From: JBHICC01 sp046759385
Lineage (GTDB): Bacteria > Pseudomonadota > Gammaproteobacteria > Acidiferrobacterales > SPGG2
Direction of reading: 5' to 3'
DNA: 19,201 bases
Assembly (NCBI GenBank): GCA_046759385.1
Contig: JBHICC010000045.1
Span: 1-19,201, forward strand
Below are positions 1-7,313 of the stretch, in pieces (positions within the stretch are counted from its first letter, which is position 1; each line of letters begins with the position of its first letter). The translations under genes and the position numbers were made by a program. Under the pieces are notes generated by a model. It made no database searches. It saw nothing but the letters and a program-made list of their open reading frames with translations, and was not told where the DNA came from.

Positions 1-156
1 TATGTGTGGTCAGCCGAACACCCCGACAGCGTCATCGTGACCTACACTGACGGTTGGCAGCCCCTCGCCGGGGTATCGCAGCAACCGGCGTTAGAAGCGA
101 ATTACGGCGACCAACGGATACGAATCTGGACCACGCGCGCGGTGCTTAGGCCATAG
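1..156 (+). CDS. 3' end of an unrecognised gene (partial)
   Basis: The first reading frame is open from the window edge to a TAG at 154-156, giving the last 51 residues of a protein whose start lies outside the window. The other two plus frames stop within about 50 bases. The peptide is tryptophan- and tyrosine-containing (YVWSAEHPDS near the start, RIWTTRAVLRP at the end) with no motif I recognise, so no function is assigned. It reads in the same direction as lgt, 99 bases away, and may be an upstream neighbour rather than part of its operon. A chance open frame of this length is possible in GC-rich DNA, so confidence is moderate. Confidence 0.45.
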   Translation, partial: YVWSAEHPDSVIVTYTDGWQPLAGVSQQPALEANYGDQRIRIWTTRAVLRP

Positions 157-255
157 TCGGCTTAGGACTGATTTACTTCATCTGCGTCGGGATGCTAAAA
201 AGCGTCCTGCGAACCTTGCACTAGTACCTTCACAATATTCTCGTCGTCTTGTGTC

Positions 256-1047
256 ATGTTGACCGCACCGAACATCGATCCTGTGGCCATTAGTATCGGC
301 CCGGTAGCAGTACACTGGTACGGGTTGATGTACGTCACCGGCTTCCTCGGCGGCTGGCTATTGGGTCTTTACCGCGCAGACAGGCCTGGGTCACGATGGA
401 CCAAGCCCGAGGTGTCGGATCTACTCGTCTACATTGCGATTGGCATCATTGTTGGCGGGCGGCTGGGATATGTCCTGTTCTACAATTTCGGTCACTATCT
501 CACGCACCCTCTTGAGATCGCGCAGTTATGGAAAGGTGGAATGTCGTTCCACGGCGGGTTTCTGGGCGTTATTTTCGCGATGTGGTTTTTTGCACGCAGA
601 ACCGCACGACGCTGGTTCGAGGTAACCGACTTCATCGCGCCACTGGCCACGATCGGCCTGGGTGCGGGACGAATCGGCAACTTCATCAATCAGGAACTGT
701 GGGGTCGTGTAACCGATGTTCCGTGGGGCATCGTGTTTGCCAACGCCGGTCCCGAGCCGCGACACCCGTCACAGCTATACGAGTTCTTCCTCGAGGGTGC
801 AGTCCTTTTCTTGATCCTGTGGTCTTACTCAGCCAAACCGCGACCCCTGGGCGCAGTCTCGGCTTTGTTCCTGCTTTGCTACGGCGTCTTCCGATTTCTC
901 GTTGAGTTTGTGCGCGAACCGGATGCGCACATCGGATATCTGGCGTTCGGTTGGTTAACGACGGGTCACGTGTTGACTTTTCCGATGATCCTGTTGGGTG
1001 GCTGGATGATGTGGTGGGCGTACCGCAGACAACCTGGTCGGACCTGA
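256..1047 (+). CDS. lgt: prolipoprotein diacylglyceryl transferase Lgt
   Basis: Lgt is the inner-membrane enzyme that transfers a diacylglyceryl group from phosphatidylglycerol to the lipobox cysteine of prolipoproteins, the first step of lipoprotein maturation. The 263-residue product is slightly shorter than E. coli Lgt but complete. Visible signatures are HWYGLMY near residue 20, HGGFLG at about 99-104 (the conserved essential histidine region), GRIGNFINQELWGR at 138-151 with the conserved arginine, HPSQLYE at 170-176 and FRFLVEFVREPD at 212-223. Several hydrophobic membrane segments alternate with these motifs. The ATG at 256 gives the normal N-terminus. No clear Shine-Dalgarno sequence is seen. 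slt follows 53 bases downstream. The window also encodes a likely Lgt substrate, the lipobox protein at 4233-5297. Confidence 0.97.
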   Translation: MLTAPNIDPVAISIGPVAVHWYGLMYVTGFLGGWLLGLYRADRPGSRWTKPEVSDLLVYIAIGIIVGGRLGYVLFYNFGHYLTHPLEIAQLWKGGMSFHGGFLGVIFAMWFFARRTARRWFEVTDFIAPLATIGLGAGRIGNFINQELWGRVTDVPWGIVFANAGPEPRHPSQLYEFFLEGAVLFLILWSYSAKPRPLGAVSALFLLCYGVFRFLVEFVREPDAHIGYLAFGWLTTGHVLTFPMILLGGWMMWWAYRRQPGRT

Positions 1048-1061
1048 GAAAACGGCATCAT

Positions 1062-1079
1062 CCCCCTAAGTTACGGGGG
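1062..1079. promoter_or_regulatory. GC dyad upstream of slt
   Basis: Between lgt and slt lies CCCCCTAAGTTACGGGGG, an inverted repeat with C5 and G5 arms and an almost symmetrical centre (TAA-g-TTA with one extra C). No T-run follows, so it is a poor intrinsic terminator. It sits just upstream of the slt -10 candidate, where a -35 element would be. It could therefore be a regulator-binding site, or it could be chance. Confidence 0.25.
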
Positions 1080-1087
1080 CGGTCATC

Positions 1088-1093
1088 TATACT
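1088..1093 (+). promoter_or_regulatory. -10 element candidate for slt
   Basis: TATACT matches five of six bases of the sigma-70 -10 consensus and ends 7 nt before the slt ATG at 1101, so transcription would start at or next to the start codon. No good -35 hexamer lies 16-18 nt upstream, and there is no Shine-Dalgarno sequence. Confidence 0.35.
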
Positions 1094-1100
1094 TGGCCCT

Positions 1101-3206
1101 ATGCATGCGGCGGTGAGACAGGGACGAATATTTATCGCGGCGCTCTTTTTGCTCGGCTTCGCGCAGCAAGCCTCGGCAGCGTTGTTAACGGAACCCGATA
1201 TTACACGGCAACGCGACGATTACCGTGCCGCACTCGTGGCCTTAGAGGCGGGTGAGCTCGAGACTTTTAGGGAGCTCTATCAACGCCTCGACGGCTACAT
1301 CCTTCAGGGTTACTTGCAATACGCTTTGCTCAATGATCGTCTGTCGTCCACACCACGGGAGACCATTGAGCGATTCCTTGAAGAGCATGATTACGCCCCC
1401 ATCAGCGCCCAGCTCCGCATAAAGTGGCTGAAGCATTTGGCTGCCGAAGGCGATTGGGAGATGTTTTTACAGCGATACCAGCCTGGTATTGGCAATCGGG
1501 AGCTCGAGTGCCATTGGCTCAAGCAGCGTCATGAACGCGGCGAAGACCAGGCGAGCCTCGCTCCCGGGATCGAGAAGCTGTGGCTCACGCCCAAGCGGCT
1601 ACCATCGGCTTGCAATACCCTTTTCCAACGATGGGAAAAAGCGGGCTTGCTGAATGACGAGCTGGTATGGGCGCGAATCGAGCGGCTGATGCAGCGTGGT
1701 CGATTGAGTTTTGCCAAGGAACTCGCGAACCGATATCTCGACGCCAAAGATCGTAGATGGGTGCGTCACTGGCAGGACATGCATCGGCGACCGGCGCAAC
1801 AGCTGGAGAAAGTGCGTTACGCATCAGATCGGGGAGCACGAGCACGTACGATTATAAAACATGGTGTCGTACGCTTGGCTTACCGTGACCCGGAGGCGGC
1901 GATGACACAATGGGCACGCCTGCGGGAGAAACACCCATCTCTAGCCGATGACAATGACGAGATCTTACGAAGGGTCGGCGTCATCGGTGTACAACGCCAC
2001 GTCCCCGAGGCGCTGCAGTGGCTGACGGCGATTGAAAACGCGGACGCCGACCCATTGCTGCGCCGCTGGCGTTTACGGGCAGCACTACGCAGCGGTGATT
2101 GGGAACTGGCCAAACGATTTGTGACAACGCTCACCGAGGATGAGCAGCGCGACAGGTTTTGGTGGTACTGGACCGCGCGCATCATGGAGCAAACCAATGA
2201 GCCGACTAAGGCGGGCTATCTTTATGCCTTGGCCGCACGCGAACGCAATTACTACGGCTTCCTCGCTGCGGATCGCATTGGCGCGAACTACGTCATGCAG
2301 CATGCCCCGCTGGCGGGGAGGGCCGAGGAGATCCAAGCGGTACGGCAGCGCCGGGACGTACACGCGGCGCGCGAGTTGTTTGTTATTGGCGACCTCATAA
2401 ACGCACGTCGGCAATGGGGTTGGGTGATTCGAGACATGAGCCCGAGCGAGCTCGAGGCCGCTGCACTGGTGGCGCGCGACTGGGGCTGGCACGACCGAGT
2501 TATTTACACATTGAGCCGCGCCGGCCACCGCGATGACCTTGATCTGCGATTTCCGGTGCTCTATCGCGACACCGTGGAGTCCAACGCCGAGGCGAACAAC
2601 CTGGATCCAAGCTGGATCTACGGTGTCATGCGGCAGGAAAGCGCGTTCGTGCCCGACGCACGTTCGCCCGCGGGCGCGTTGGGGCTCATGCAGCTCTTGC
2701 CAAGTGTGGGGCGGGCGACGGGCAAACAGCTCAAGCTTAAAATCCGCAGCCATGAAGCGCTCCTGGCGGTGGAGAACAACTTGCGCTTGGGCGCTGCGTT
2801 CCTGAAAAAGATGCTCCGGCGCTATGGCGGCCATCACACCTTGGCGACGGCCGCCTACAATGCGGGCCCGAGCCGCGTACGGGCGTGGCTACCGCAGGCC
2901 GCGGTGATCGAGGCCGACATATGGGTCGAAACGATTCCGTATAACGAGACCCGCCATTACGTCAAGAACGTAATGGCGTACACTGCCGTTTACGATCACC
3001 GTCTACAACGGCCACCGGTACGGCTGTGCCGGCGGATGCCCCCGGTAGCAGCGCGGCGCGATGATACCCAGCTGCTTACTACCTGCCCGGTGATCGAGGC
3101 GCTACAAACGACCAGTCGAGCAGTAGTGAAAAAATCCCCCGAGTCCGGGAGACGAGCTAGCACCAAGACTTCACTCACGCTTGACTTCATCACGAGCGGT
3201 TTGTAG
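1101..3206 (+). CDS. slt: soluble lytic murein transglycosylase (Slt70 family)
   Basis: This periplasmic enzyme cleaves peptidoglycan glycan strands between MurNAc and GlcNAc, forming 1,6-anhydroMurNAc ends, during wall turnover. The product is 701 residues. The open frame extends upstream to 951 inside lgt, but the ATG at 1101 is preferred because it begins a clean Sec signal peptide (basic MHAAVRQGR, hydrophobic core, AQQASA cleavage region). A long alpha-helical superhelical region follows, with the conserved pair of Slt70 cysteines (ECHW and SACN). The C-terminal GH23 SLT domain has the catalytic glutamate E513 in MRQESAF, then GALGLMQLLP, AAYNAGPSRV and ETRHYVKNVMAY. After about residue 634 there is a basic, Ser/Thr-rich tail of about 67 residues, longer than in E. 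coli Slt70. The gene follows lgt by 53 bases. Confidence 0.95.
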   Translation: MHAAVRQGRIFIAALFLLGFAQQASAALLTEPDITRQRDDYRAALVALEAGELETFRELYQRLDGYILQGYLQYALLNDRLSSTPRETIERFLEEHDYAPISAQLRIKWLKHLAAEGDWEMFLQRYQPGIGNRELECHWLKQRHERGEDQASLAPGIEKLWLTPKRLPSACNTLFQRWEKAGLLNDELVWARIERLMQRGRLSFAKELANRYLDAKDRRWVRHWQDMHRRPAQQLEKVRYASDRGARARTIIKHGVVRLAYRDPEAAMTQWARLREKHPSLADDNDEILRRVGVIGVQRHVPEALQWLTAIENADADPLLRRWRLRAALRSGDWELAKRFVTTLTEDEQRDRFWWYWTARIMEQTNEPTKAGYLYALAARERNYYGFLAADRIGANYVMQHAPLAGRAEEIQAVRQRRDVHAARELFVIGDLINARRQWGWVIRDMSPSELEAAALVARDWGWHDRVIYTLSRAGHRDDLDLRFPVLYRDTVESNAEANNLDPSWIYGVMRQESAFVPDARSPAGALGLMQLLPSVGRATGKQLKLKIRSHEALLAVENNLRLGAAFLKKMLRRYGGHHTLATAAYNAGPSRVRAWLPQAAVIEADIWVETIPYNETRHYVKNVMAYTAVYDHRLQRPPVRLCRRMPPVAARRDDTQLLTTCPVIEALQTTSRAVVKKSPESGRRASTKTSLTLDFITSGL

Positions 3207-3256
3207 AAGACATCGCCTAACATGACAGATGCGGACTAAAACAGGGTCTCGGCGCT

Positions 3257-4225
3257 ATGACCAAGCTCAGCGTCTGTATTCTTGGCGGTACCGGATTCGT
3301 TGGCCGTGAATTAGCCCATCGGCTAGTCGCGATCGGCCACGACGTGCGCGTGATCACACGCCGACGCGAGCGCCAAAAGCGGGGTCTGCTGGTGCTGCCG
3401 ACGCTCTATCTCGCGGAAGGGGATGTCCATAACCCCGCGGTGCTGCGCCAGCAGTTCAAGGGCATGGACGCGGTAATCAATCTTGTCGGGATTCTCAATG
3501 AGAAAGGCTATCGCGGTAAGGGATTTGAGAAAGTGCATGTGGACCTTCCCCGGAAAGTGGTGAACGCCTGTCGCGAGGTCGAAGTGCCGCGGTTACTGCA
3601 TATGAGTGCATTGCGTGCGTCTATGGATGGGCCGAGCTATTATTTGCGCACAAAGGCGCGCGGCGAAGAAGTGGTTCACAGTGCCGAGAAGACCAACTTC
3701 AATGTGACGAGTTTTCGTCCCTCCGTCATCTTTGGTCCCAGGGACAGCTTCATCAACCGCTTCGCTACATTACTACGCCTATCGCCGCTCGTATTTCCAC
3801 TCGCCTGTCCGACTTCACGCTTTCAACCGGTGTTTGTCGATGATGTCGTGTCTGCCTTTGTTCACGCTCTCCATGATCACGACACCTTTGGGCAGCGCTA
3901 CGATCTGTGCGGACCGAATGTCTACACTCTGAAGACACTTGTCGCTTATACCGCAGGCTTGCTCGGGCTGCGTCGTCGAATCATCGAGCTCAATGATACG
4001 ATGTCTAAGATGCAAGCAACTTGCATGCAGTTCGTGCCTGGAAAACCGTTTTCGTTAGACAATTACCGTTCACTGCAGGTCGCCAGCATCTGCGACAAGG
4101 GCTTCCCGCCTATTTTCGGCATCGAACCGACAACCTTGGAAAGCGTAGTACCGACCTACCTCGTGGGGCGCCGTCCTCGCAGCGCCAAGTATTCTGACTT
4201 TCGACAACTGGCGGGCCGCGAGTAA
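3257..4225 (+). CDS. NDUFA9-like atypical SDR, NAD(P)-binding epimerase/dehydratase-type protein
   Basis: The 322-residue product is an atypical short-chain dehydrogenase. It opens with a Rossmann beta strand and the dinucleotide motif GGTGFVG at 10-16, has RRR at 35-37 that suits NADP(H) binding, NLVGIL around 75-80, MSALRA around 116-121 and a YLRTK pair (Y129, K133) in the catalytic YxxxK position, followed by FRPSVIFGP. This pattern fits the bacterial relatives of the mitochondrial complex I subunit NDUFA9. The bacterial proteins have no firmly established substrate, so none is given here. The ATG at 3257 starts directly at the Rossmann strand. It follows slt by 50 bases on the same strand and converges on the next gene with only 7 bases between stops. 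Confidence 0.85.
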   Translation: MTKLSVCILGGTGFVGRELAHRLVAIGHDVRVITRRRERQKRGLLVLPTLYLAEGDVHNPAVLRQQFKGMDAVINLVGILNEKGYRGKGFEKVHVDLPRKVVNACREVEVPRLLHMSALRASMDGPSYYLRTKARGEEVVHSAEKTNFNVTSFRPSVIFGPRDSFINRFATLLRLSPLVFPLACPTSRFQPVFVDDVVSAFVHALHDHDTFGQRYDLCGPNVYTLKTLVAYTAGLLGLRRRIIELNDTMSKMQATCMQFVPGKPFSLDNYRSLQVASICDKGFPPIFGIEPTTLESVVPTYLVGRRPRSAKYSDFRQLAGRE

Positions 4226-4247
4226 GCGCTCGTCACCGGGCGAGTGC
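4226..4247. terminator. hairpin between convergent genes
   Basis: A 7-bp stem (4226-4232 with 4241-4247, one G-T pair) closes an 8-nt loop exactly between the convergent stops of the SDR gene and the peptidase gene. It has no T-run on either strand, so termination activity is uncertain. It may instead be a 3'-end stabiliser. Confidence 0.3.
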
Positions 4248-5297
4248 CGACGCCTGCAACGCGTTCAACCGTGCGATACGCTCATCCATACCAAGTTTTG
4301 CGAGCTCTTCCACCGCCTTGTAGAACGTCTGTAGGTCACCGTTATGCTCTGCCAGTATTGCTCGAAACGCGGGCACGTACTGGTTATACAAACCGACAGA
4401 GGCCAGGTGAGCGTTGTTGAGGTCTTGAGCAAGCCATTTGTCATAGCCTTGGTAGCCGCCCCAGCGCCGCTTAAGCCTCGCATACTCCCGCCTAAGGTCT
4501 GCGAACGCCTGGGCTTTTACGCTGCGCTTTGCGGCAGCGGATTTGTCTGAAGCGTAAAGGCGCTCGAGCTGCTTCCTTGTGTGCATGATCAAGGTGACAA
4601 ATTCGTCTCGCCGCTGCTTGCGCTGGCGATAACGTTCAAAGTCCTTCCGGATCCCTTTGTGTTCGAGCCAGCGTTTAACGCCCTCACGCTCTACTGTGAC
4701 CGCGAAGGACTCGTTAAACGGCGTGTCGTTGCGCACGTAGACCACCTGGTGGGCGAGCTCATGGAAGATCAAAGCGGCGACGTCGCTGCCCGGTCGACGC
4801 AGTATCGTGTTCAGCATTGGGTCGTGAAACCACCCCAACGTCGAATAAGCAGAGATACCAGCGACGTATACGTCGAAATTGTCATCGGCGAGCTTGTTGG
4901 CAAACCTCTGCGCGTTTTGCTTGTCGAAGTAACCGCGATAACTGACACAACCGATAAAAGCGAAGCACCATTGTTCAGGTTTCACTGAAAACTCGGGTGC
5001 GGCAAAGACATTCCAAACCACATAGGGGCGTTCAAGGTCAACATACGTGCGATAACTCTTGTTGTCCGGGAGCCCGAGTTCCTGACTGGCGAAAGTGCGC
5101 ATCTGCAGTACCGACTCCAGCTTCGCTTTGAGCCCGGCGCTAGTCTCTGGGTCTTGCAATATTTCCTCGATGGGCTCGCGCTTAGACAGGATTTCGAGCT
5201 GGCCGTTTATGGCCTGCGTGTAATAGCAACTCGCCAGCGTAGTGCTCAGCAGGACGACGGAGGTACATATAGAAACGAGCTTCGCGTTAGGTGTCAC
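4233..5297 (-). CDS. predicted zinc aminopeptidase lipoprotein (COG4324 family)
   Basis: The 354-residue protein begins with a GTG at 5297 and carries a lipoprotein signal: K6, a hydrophobic core and lipobox LASC with C24 as the probable lipidated residue. The zinc-protease motif HELAHQ is at 179-184, giving histidine ligands H179 and H183 and catalytic E180; NESFA with E196 is the likely third ligand. Upstream are conserved aromatic stretches (YVVWNVFAAPEF, FIGCVSYRGYF) typical of the family annotated as predicted aminopeptidase. The C-terminal third is highly charged and helical. A peptidase anchored to a membrane facing the periplasm is inferred. Its substrate is unknown. No Shine-Dalgarno sequence is seen. 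It diverges from cca, with 57 bases between the starts. Confidence 0.85.
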   Translation of the reverse strand: MTPNAKLVSICTSVVLLSTTLASCYYTQAINGQLEILSKREPIEEILQDPETSAGLKAKLESVLQMRTFASQELGLPDNKSYRTYVDLERPYVVWNVFAAPEFSVKPEQWCFAFIGCVSYRGYFDKQNAQRFANKLADDNFDVYVAGISAYSTLGWFHDPMLNTILRRPGSDVAALIFHELAHQVVYVRNDTPFNESFAVTVEREGVKRWLEHKGIRKDFERYRQRKQRRDEFVTLIMHTRKQLERLYASDKSAAAKRSVKAQAFADLRREYARLKRRWGGYQGYDKWLAQDLNNAHLASVGLYNQYVPAFRAILAEHNGDLQTFYKAVEELAKLGMDERIARLNALQASALAR

Positions 5298-5319
5298 GAG
5301 TTACAAGCGGACGATGTAC

Positions 5320-5348
5320 TTGGCGCGGTCACTATGCCACATTAGGAT
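5320..5348 (+). promoter_or_regulatory. promoter candidate for cca
   Basis: TTGGCG at 5320-5325 and TAGGAT at 5343-5348 are separated by exactly 17 nt, each matching four of six consensus bases. The -10 ends 6 nt before the cca ATG. The AGGA inside it is also a plausible Shine-Dalgarno sequence, so the two readings compete. Confidence 0.25.
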
Positions 5349-5354
5349 GTAGCG

Positions 5355-6575
5355 ATGGAAATATTCCTAGTCGGTGGCGCGGTGCGTGACAAGTTACTTG
5401 GTCTTGAAGTGAAAGACCGCGATTATGTCGTCGTCGGTGCAACGCCGGAAGAGATGGTCGATCGCGGTTTCAAACCGGTTGGCTCCGACTTTCCAGTGTT
5501 TCTACATCCAGAGACGAAAGAAGAGTACGCGCTTGCGCGTACCGAGCGCAAAACCGGTAAAGGCTATAAGGGCTTCAAGGTCTATGCCGCGCCCAATGTG
5601 GCTCTGGAGGACGATTTGCGCCGCCGCGATCTTACCATCAACGCTATGGCGGAGGCCGCAGACGGCACCTTGATCGATCCTTTCGGCGGCGCCGATGATC
5701 TGCGCGATGGCGTGTTACGCCATGTGTCAACAGCCTTTACGGAAGACCCGGTGCGTATCTTGCGCGTCGGCCGCTTTGCAGCCCGCTATGCGCAGCGAAA
5801 CTTCGAAGTTGCCGAGCGTACAATCGCTTTGATGCGTCAGATGGTTGACGCCGGCGAGGTGGATCATTTGGTTGCCGAACGCGTTTGGGTCGAAACTGAG
5901 CGCGCCTTGAGTGAGCAGCGCCCTCGCCGTTTCTTTGAGGTGTTGCGCGAATGCGGAGCGCTTGGACGGGTGTTTCCTGAGCTTGACGCTTTGTTCGGCG
6001 TGCCGCAACCCCCGACTGAGCACCCAGAGATAGACACGGGTGTTCATACGATGATGGTTCTCGACCAAGCGACGAGGCTATCGACGAATTCGCGCACACG
6101 ATTCGCTGCGCTCGTGCACGACCTGGGAAAAGGCGTTACGCCCAAGGAAGAGTGGCCAGGGCATGTCGGGCATGAAGTGCGTGGCGTGGATCTCGTAAAG
6201 CAACTTTGCGGACGCTATCGCGTTCCTAACGATTATCGCGATCTCGCTGTGTTGGTTACGCGCTACCACCTGGTCTGTCACCGTGCAGCGGAGCTTCGCG
6301 CAGGCACCCTGTTAAAGACACTGGAGGCACTCGATCTTTTTCGCCGCCCCGAACGCCTGGAACTCTTTTTGATCGCTTGTGAAGCTGACGCACGTGGTCG
6401 TACGGGTCTCGAAGAGAAGGACTATCCGCAGGCCGGTATCTTTCGCCAGGCGTTCGCGGCCGCTGATGCCGTAGACGCTGAACAGATCGCCGCTGAAAAT
6501 AAAAAGCGCGACGGTGCGGCAATTGGCAATAAGCTGCGGCAAGAAAGAATCGCGGCGATCAAGAAGGTCTTGTGA
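5355..6575 (+). CDS. cca: multifunctional CCA tRNA nucleotidyltransferase with HD phosphohydrolase domain
   Basis: Cca builds or repairs the 3' CCA end of tRNAs from CTP and ATP without a nucleic-acid template. The 406-residue protein has the class II nucleotidyltransferase start FLVGGAVRD, the metal-binding DRD pair D21 and D23, and RRRDLTINAMA at 89-99. The C-terminal HD domain carries H231 and the HD pair H255-D256, matching the E. coli enzyme, whose HD domain gives phosphodiesterase, 2'-nucleotidase and phosphatase activities. AGGAT seven to eleven bases before the ATG at 5355 can serve as ribosome binding site. It is complete and of usual length (E. coli 412). The window's tRNA has its CCA encoded in DNA, so repair is the likely main role here. 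Repeats begin just after its stop. Confidence 0.97.
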   Translation: MEIFLVGGAVRDKLLGLEVKDRDYVVVGATPEEMVDRGFKPVGSDFPVFLHPETKEEYALARTERKTGKGYKGFKVYAAPNVALEDDLRRRDLTINAMAEAADGTLIDPFGGADDLRDGVLRHVSTAFTEDPVRILRVGRFAARYAQRNFEVAERTIALMRQMVDAGEVDHLVAERVWVETERALSEQRPRRFFEVLRECGALGRVFPELDALFGVPQPPTEHPEIDTGVHTMMVLDQATRLSTNSRTRFAALVHDLGKGVTPKEEWPGHVGHEVRGVDLVKQLCGRYRVPNDYRDLAVLVTRYHLVCHRAAELRAGTLLKTLEALDLFRRPERLELFLIACEADARGRTGLEEKDYPQAGIFRQAFAAADAVDAEQIAAENKKRDGAAIGNKLRQERIAAIKKVL

Positions 6576-6725
6576 TTTTCTGTGTCGCCTTCGATGTGCA
6601 TGAGACCTACATGGATGTAGGAAGGTAGGGCAATGCAGGAGCGATTGCCGGAACGGAGACCGAGCAATTGCCGAGATGCACAAGTGCCGCGGGTTCAGGA
6701 TGAACAGGAGTGGCCGGCGACGATT
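6576..6725. repeat. intergenic palindromic repeat region downstream of cca
   Basis: No credible gene is seen here. Two compact perfect inverted repeats stand out: CCTACAT-gg-ATGTAGG at 6606-6621 (7-bp arms) and GTTCA-gga-TGAAC at 6693-6705 (5-bp arms). Between them ATTGCCG occurs twice (6644-6650 and 6667-6673). This has the look of a dispersed intergenic repeat, but only one copy is visible, so it cannot be proven to be repeated. Confidence 0.4.
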
Positions 6726-6726
6726 A

Positions 6727-6970
6727 CTCCACCCTGACCCTCCCCAATAAATGAGGAAGGGATGAAATGTCGTCGGGTCGCCCTCCCCGCTGGTCGGGGA
6801 GGGCTGGGGAGGGGTGGTTCTCGGCTCGAGCAAAGGGGGCGAAAAGCACAACCGCTAATGCATTCAGATTCTCTCTCGGTCCCGCAGTCTTCGGCCCGTT
6901 CGATGCAACTAGAATAAGCGGCCCGTTAGTTCGATATCTCTCCCCTGTCCAGGGGGAGTTAGGGAAGGGG
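6727..6970. repeat. MITE/REP-like element with G/C-rich hairpins
   Basis: The left edge (6727-6745, CTCCACCCTGACCCTCCCC) and the right edge (about 6943-6970), read in reverse complement as CCCCTTCCCTAACTCCCC, are imperfect inverted repeats of each other. Inside is a perfect 10-bp stem at 6780-6789/6795-6804 with loop CTGGT. There is a degenerate hairpin at 6738-6761, and another at the right edge (CTCCCCTG...CAGGGGGAG, one bulge). No transposase is encoded. The structure fits a short non-autonomous palindromic element. Its right end overlaps the 3' end of the rhodanese gene. Confidence 0.5.
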
Positions 6971-7282
6971 TCTATCTTTGACGAAAGCCTGCCACGCTTC
7001 GATTCCGCCCTCAAGGATTCGCGCTTTGATACCTTGTTGACGCAACACATCACGTGTTGATTGGCTCACGTGGTGACCGTGGACGCAGTAAACGATGACT
7101 TCGCCGATATCGCCGATCTGCTGGCTCCACTCGGCGACCTCGTGCGGGTTTCGCCACTCGGCGGTCGGAACTGGATGGGTAACCTCGACGTAATCCTCCT
7201 TTAAGCGCACGTCGAACACTTTTACGTTTTCCTTCTCGTCGAGAAGCCGACTTAGCTCAGCGGGTGATATCGAATCAGTCAC
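6959..7282 (-). CDS. rhodanese-domain sulfurtransferase next to ChrA (ChrE-like)
   Basis: This is a single-domain rhodanese of 107 residues. The frame extends to a TTG at 7336, but the GTG at 7282 is preferred because GAGGA at 7290-7294 lies 7 nt upstream, one of the better ribosome binding sites here. The fold is visible as KVFDVR near 21-26, the active-site loop beginning at C66 (YCVHGHHVSQ) and LEGGIEAW near 90-97. Rhodaneses move sulfane sulfur through a cysteine persulfide. In some chromate-resistance operons a rhodanese called ChrE accompanies ChrA, and the position 31 bases after the chrA stop supports a similar role by inference. The last codons and the stop (PLP, TAA) lie inside the neighbouring palindromic repeat, so the C-terminus may have been altered by it. 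Confidence 0.85.
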   Translation of the reverse strand: MTDSISPAELSRLLDEKENVKVFDVRLKEDYVEVTHPVPTAEWRNPHEVAEWSQQIGDIGEVIVYCVHGHHVSQSTRDVLRQQGIKARILEGGIEAWQAFVKDRPLP

Positions 7283-7313
7283 GATGATGTCCTCTTCGGC
7301 GAAGTATGTATCC

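Noticed and set aside
1062..1079. C5/G5 inverted repeat as an lgt terminator
   Set aside because: No T-run follows and the stem is only five pairs with an 8-nt loop; a regulatory dyad is the better reading, itself weak.
951..1100. Upstream extension of the slt frame to 951
   Set aside because: It overlaps lgt in another frame and would bury the signal peptide that begins at the ATG 1101.
2085..2837. 250-residue antisense open frame inside slt
   Set aside because: It lies opposite the conserved catalytic region of slt; the peptide shows no recognisable domain and is explained by GC-rich codon use on the other strand.
6312..7053. Minus-strand open frames of 179 and 109 residues after cca
   Set aside because: They run across the palindromic repeats and the end of cca; the proline/glycine-rich peptides are products of the repeats, not conserved proteins.
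6767..7060. Plus-strand 97-residue open frame in the repeat zone
   Set aside because: It reads through the hairpins and then antisense to the rhodanese gene, with no ribosome binding site or family likeness.
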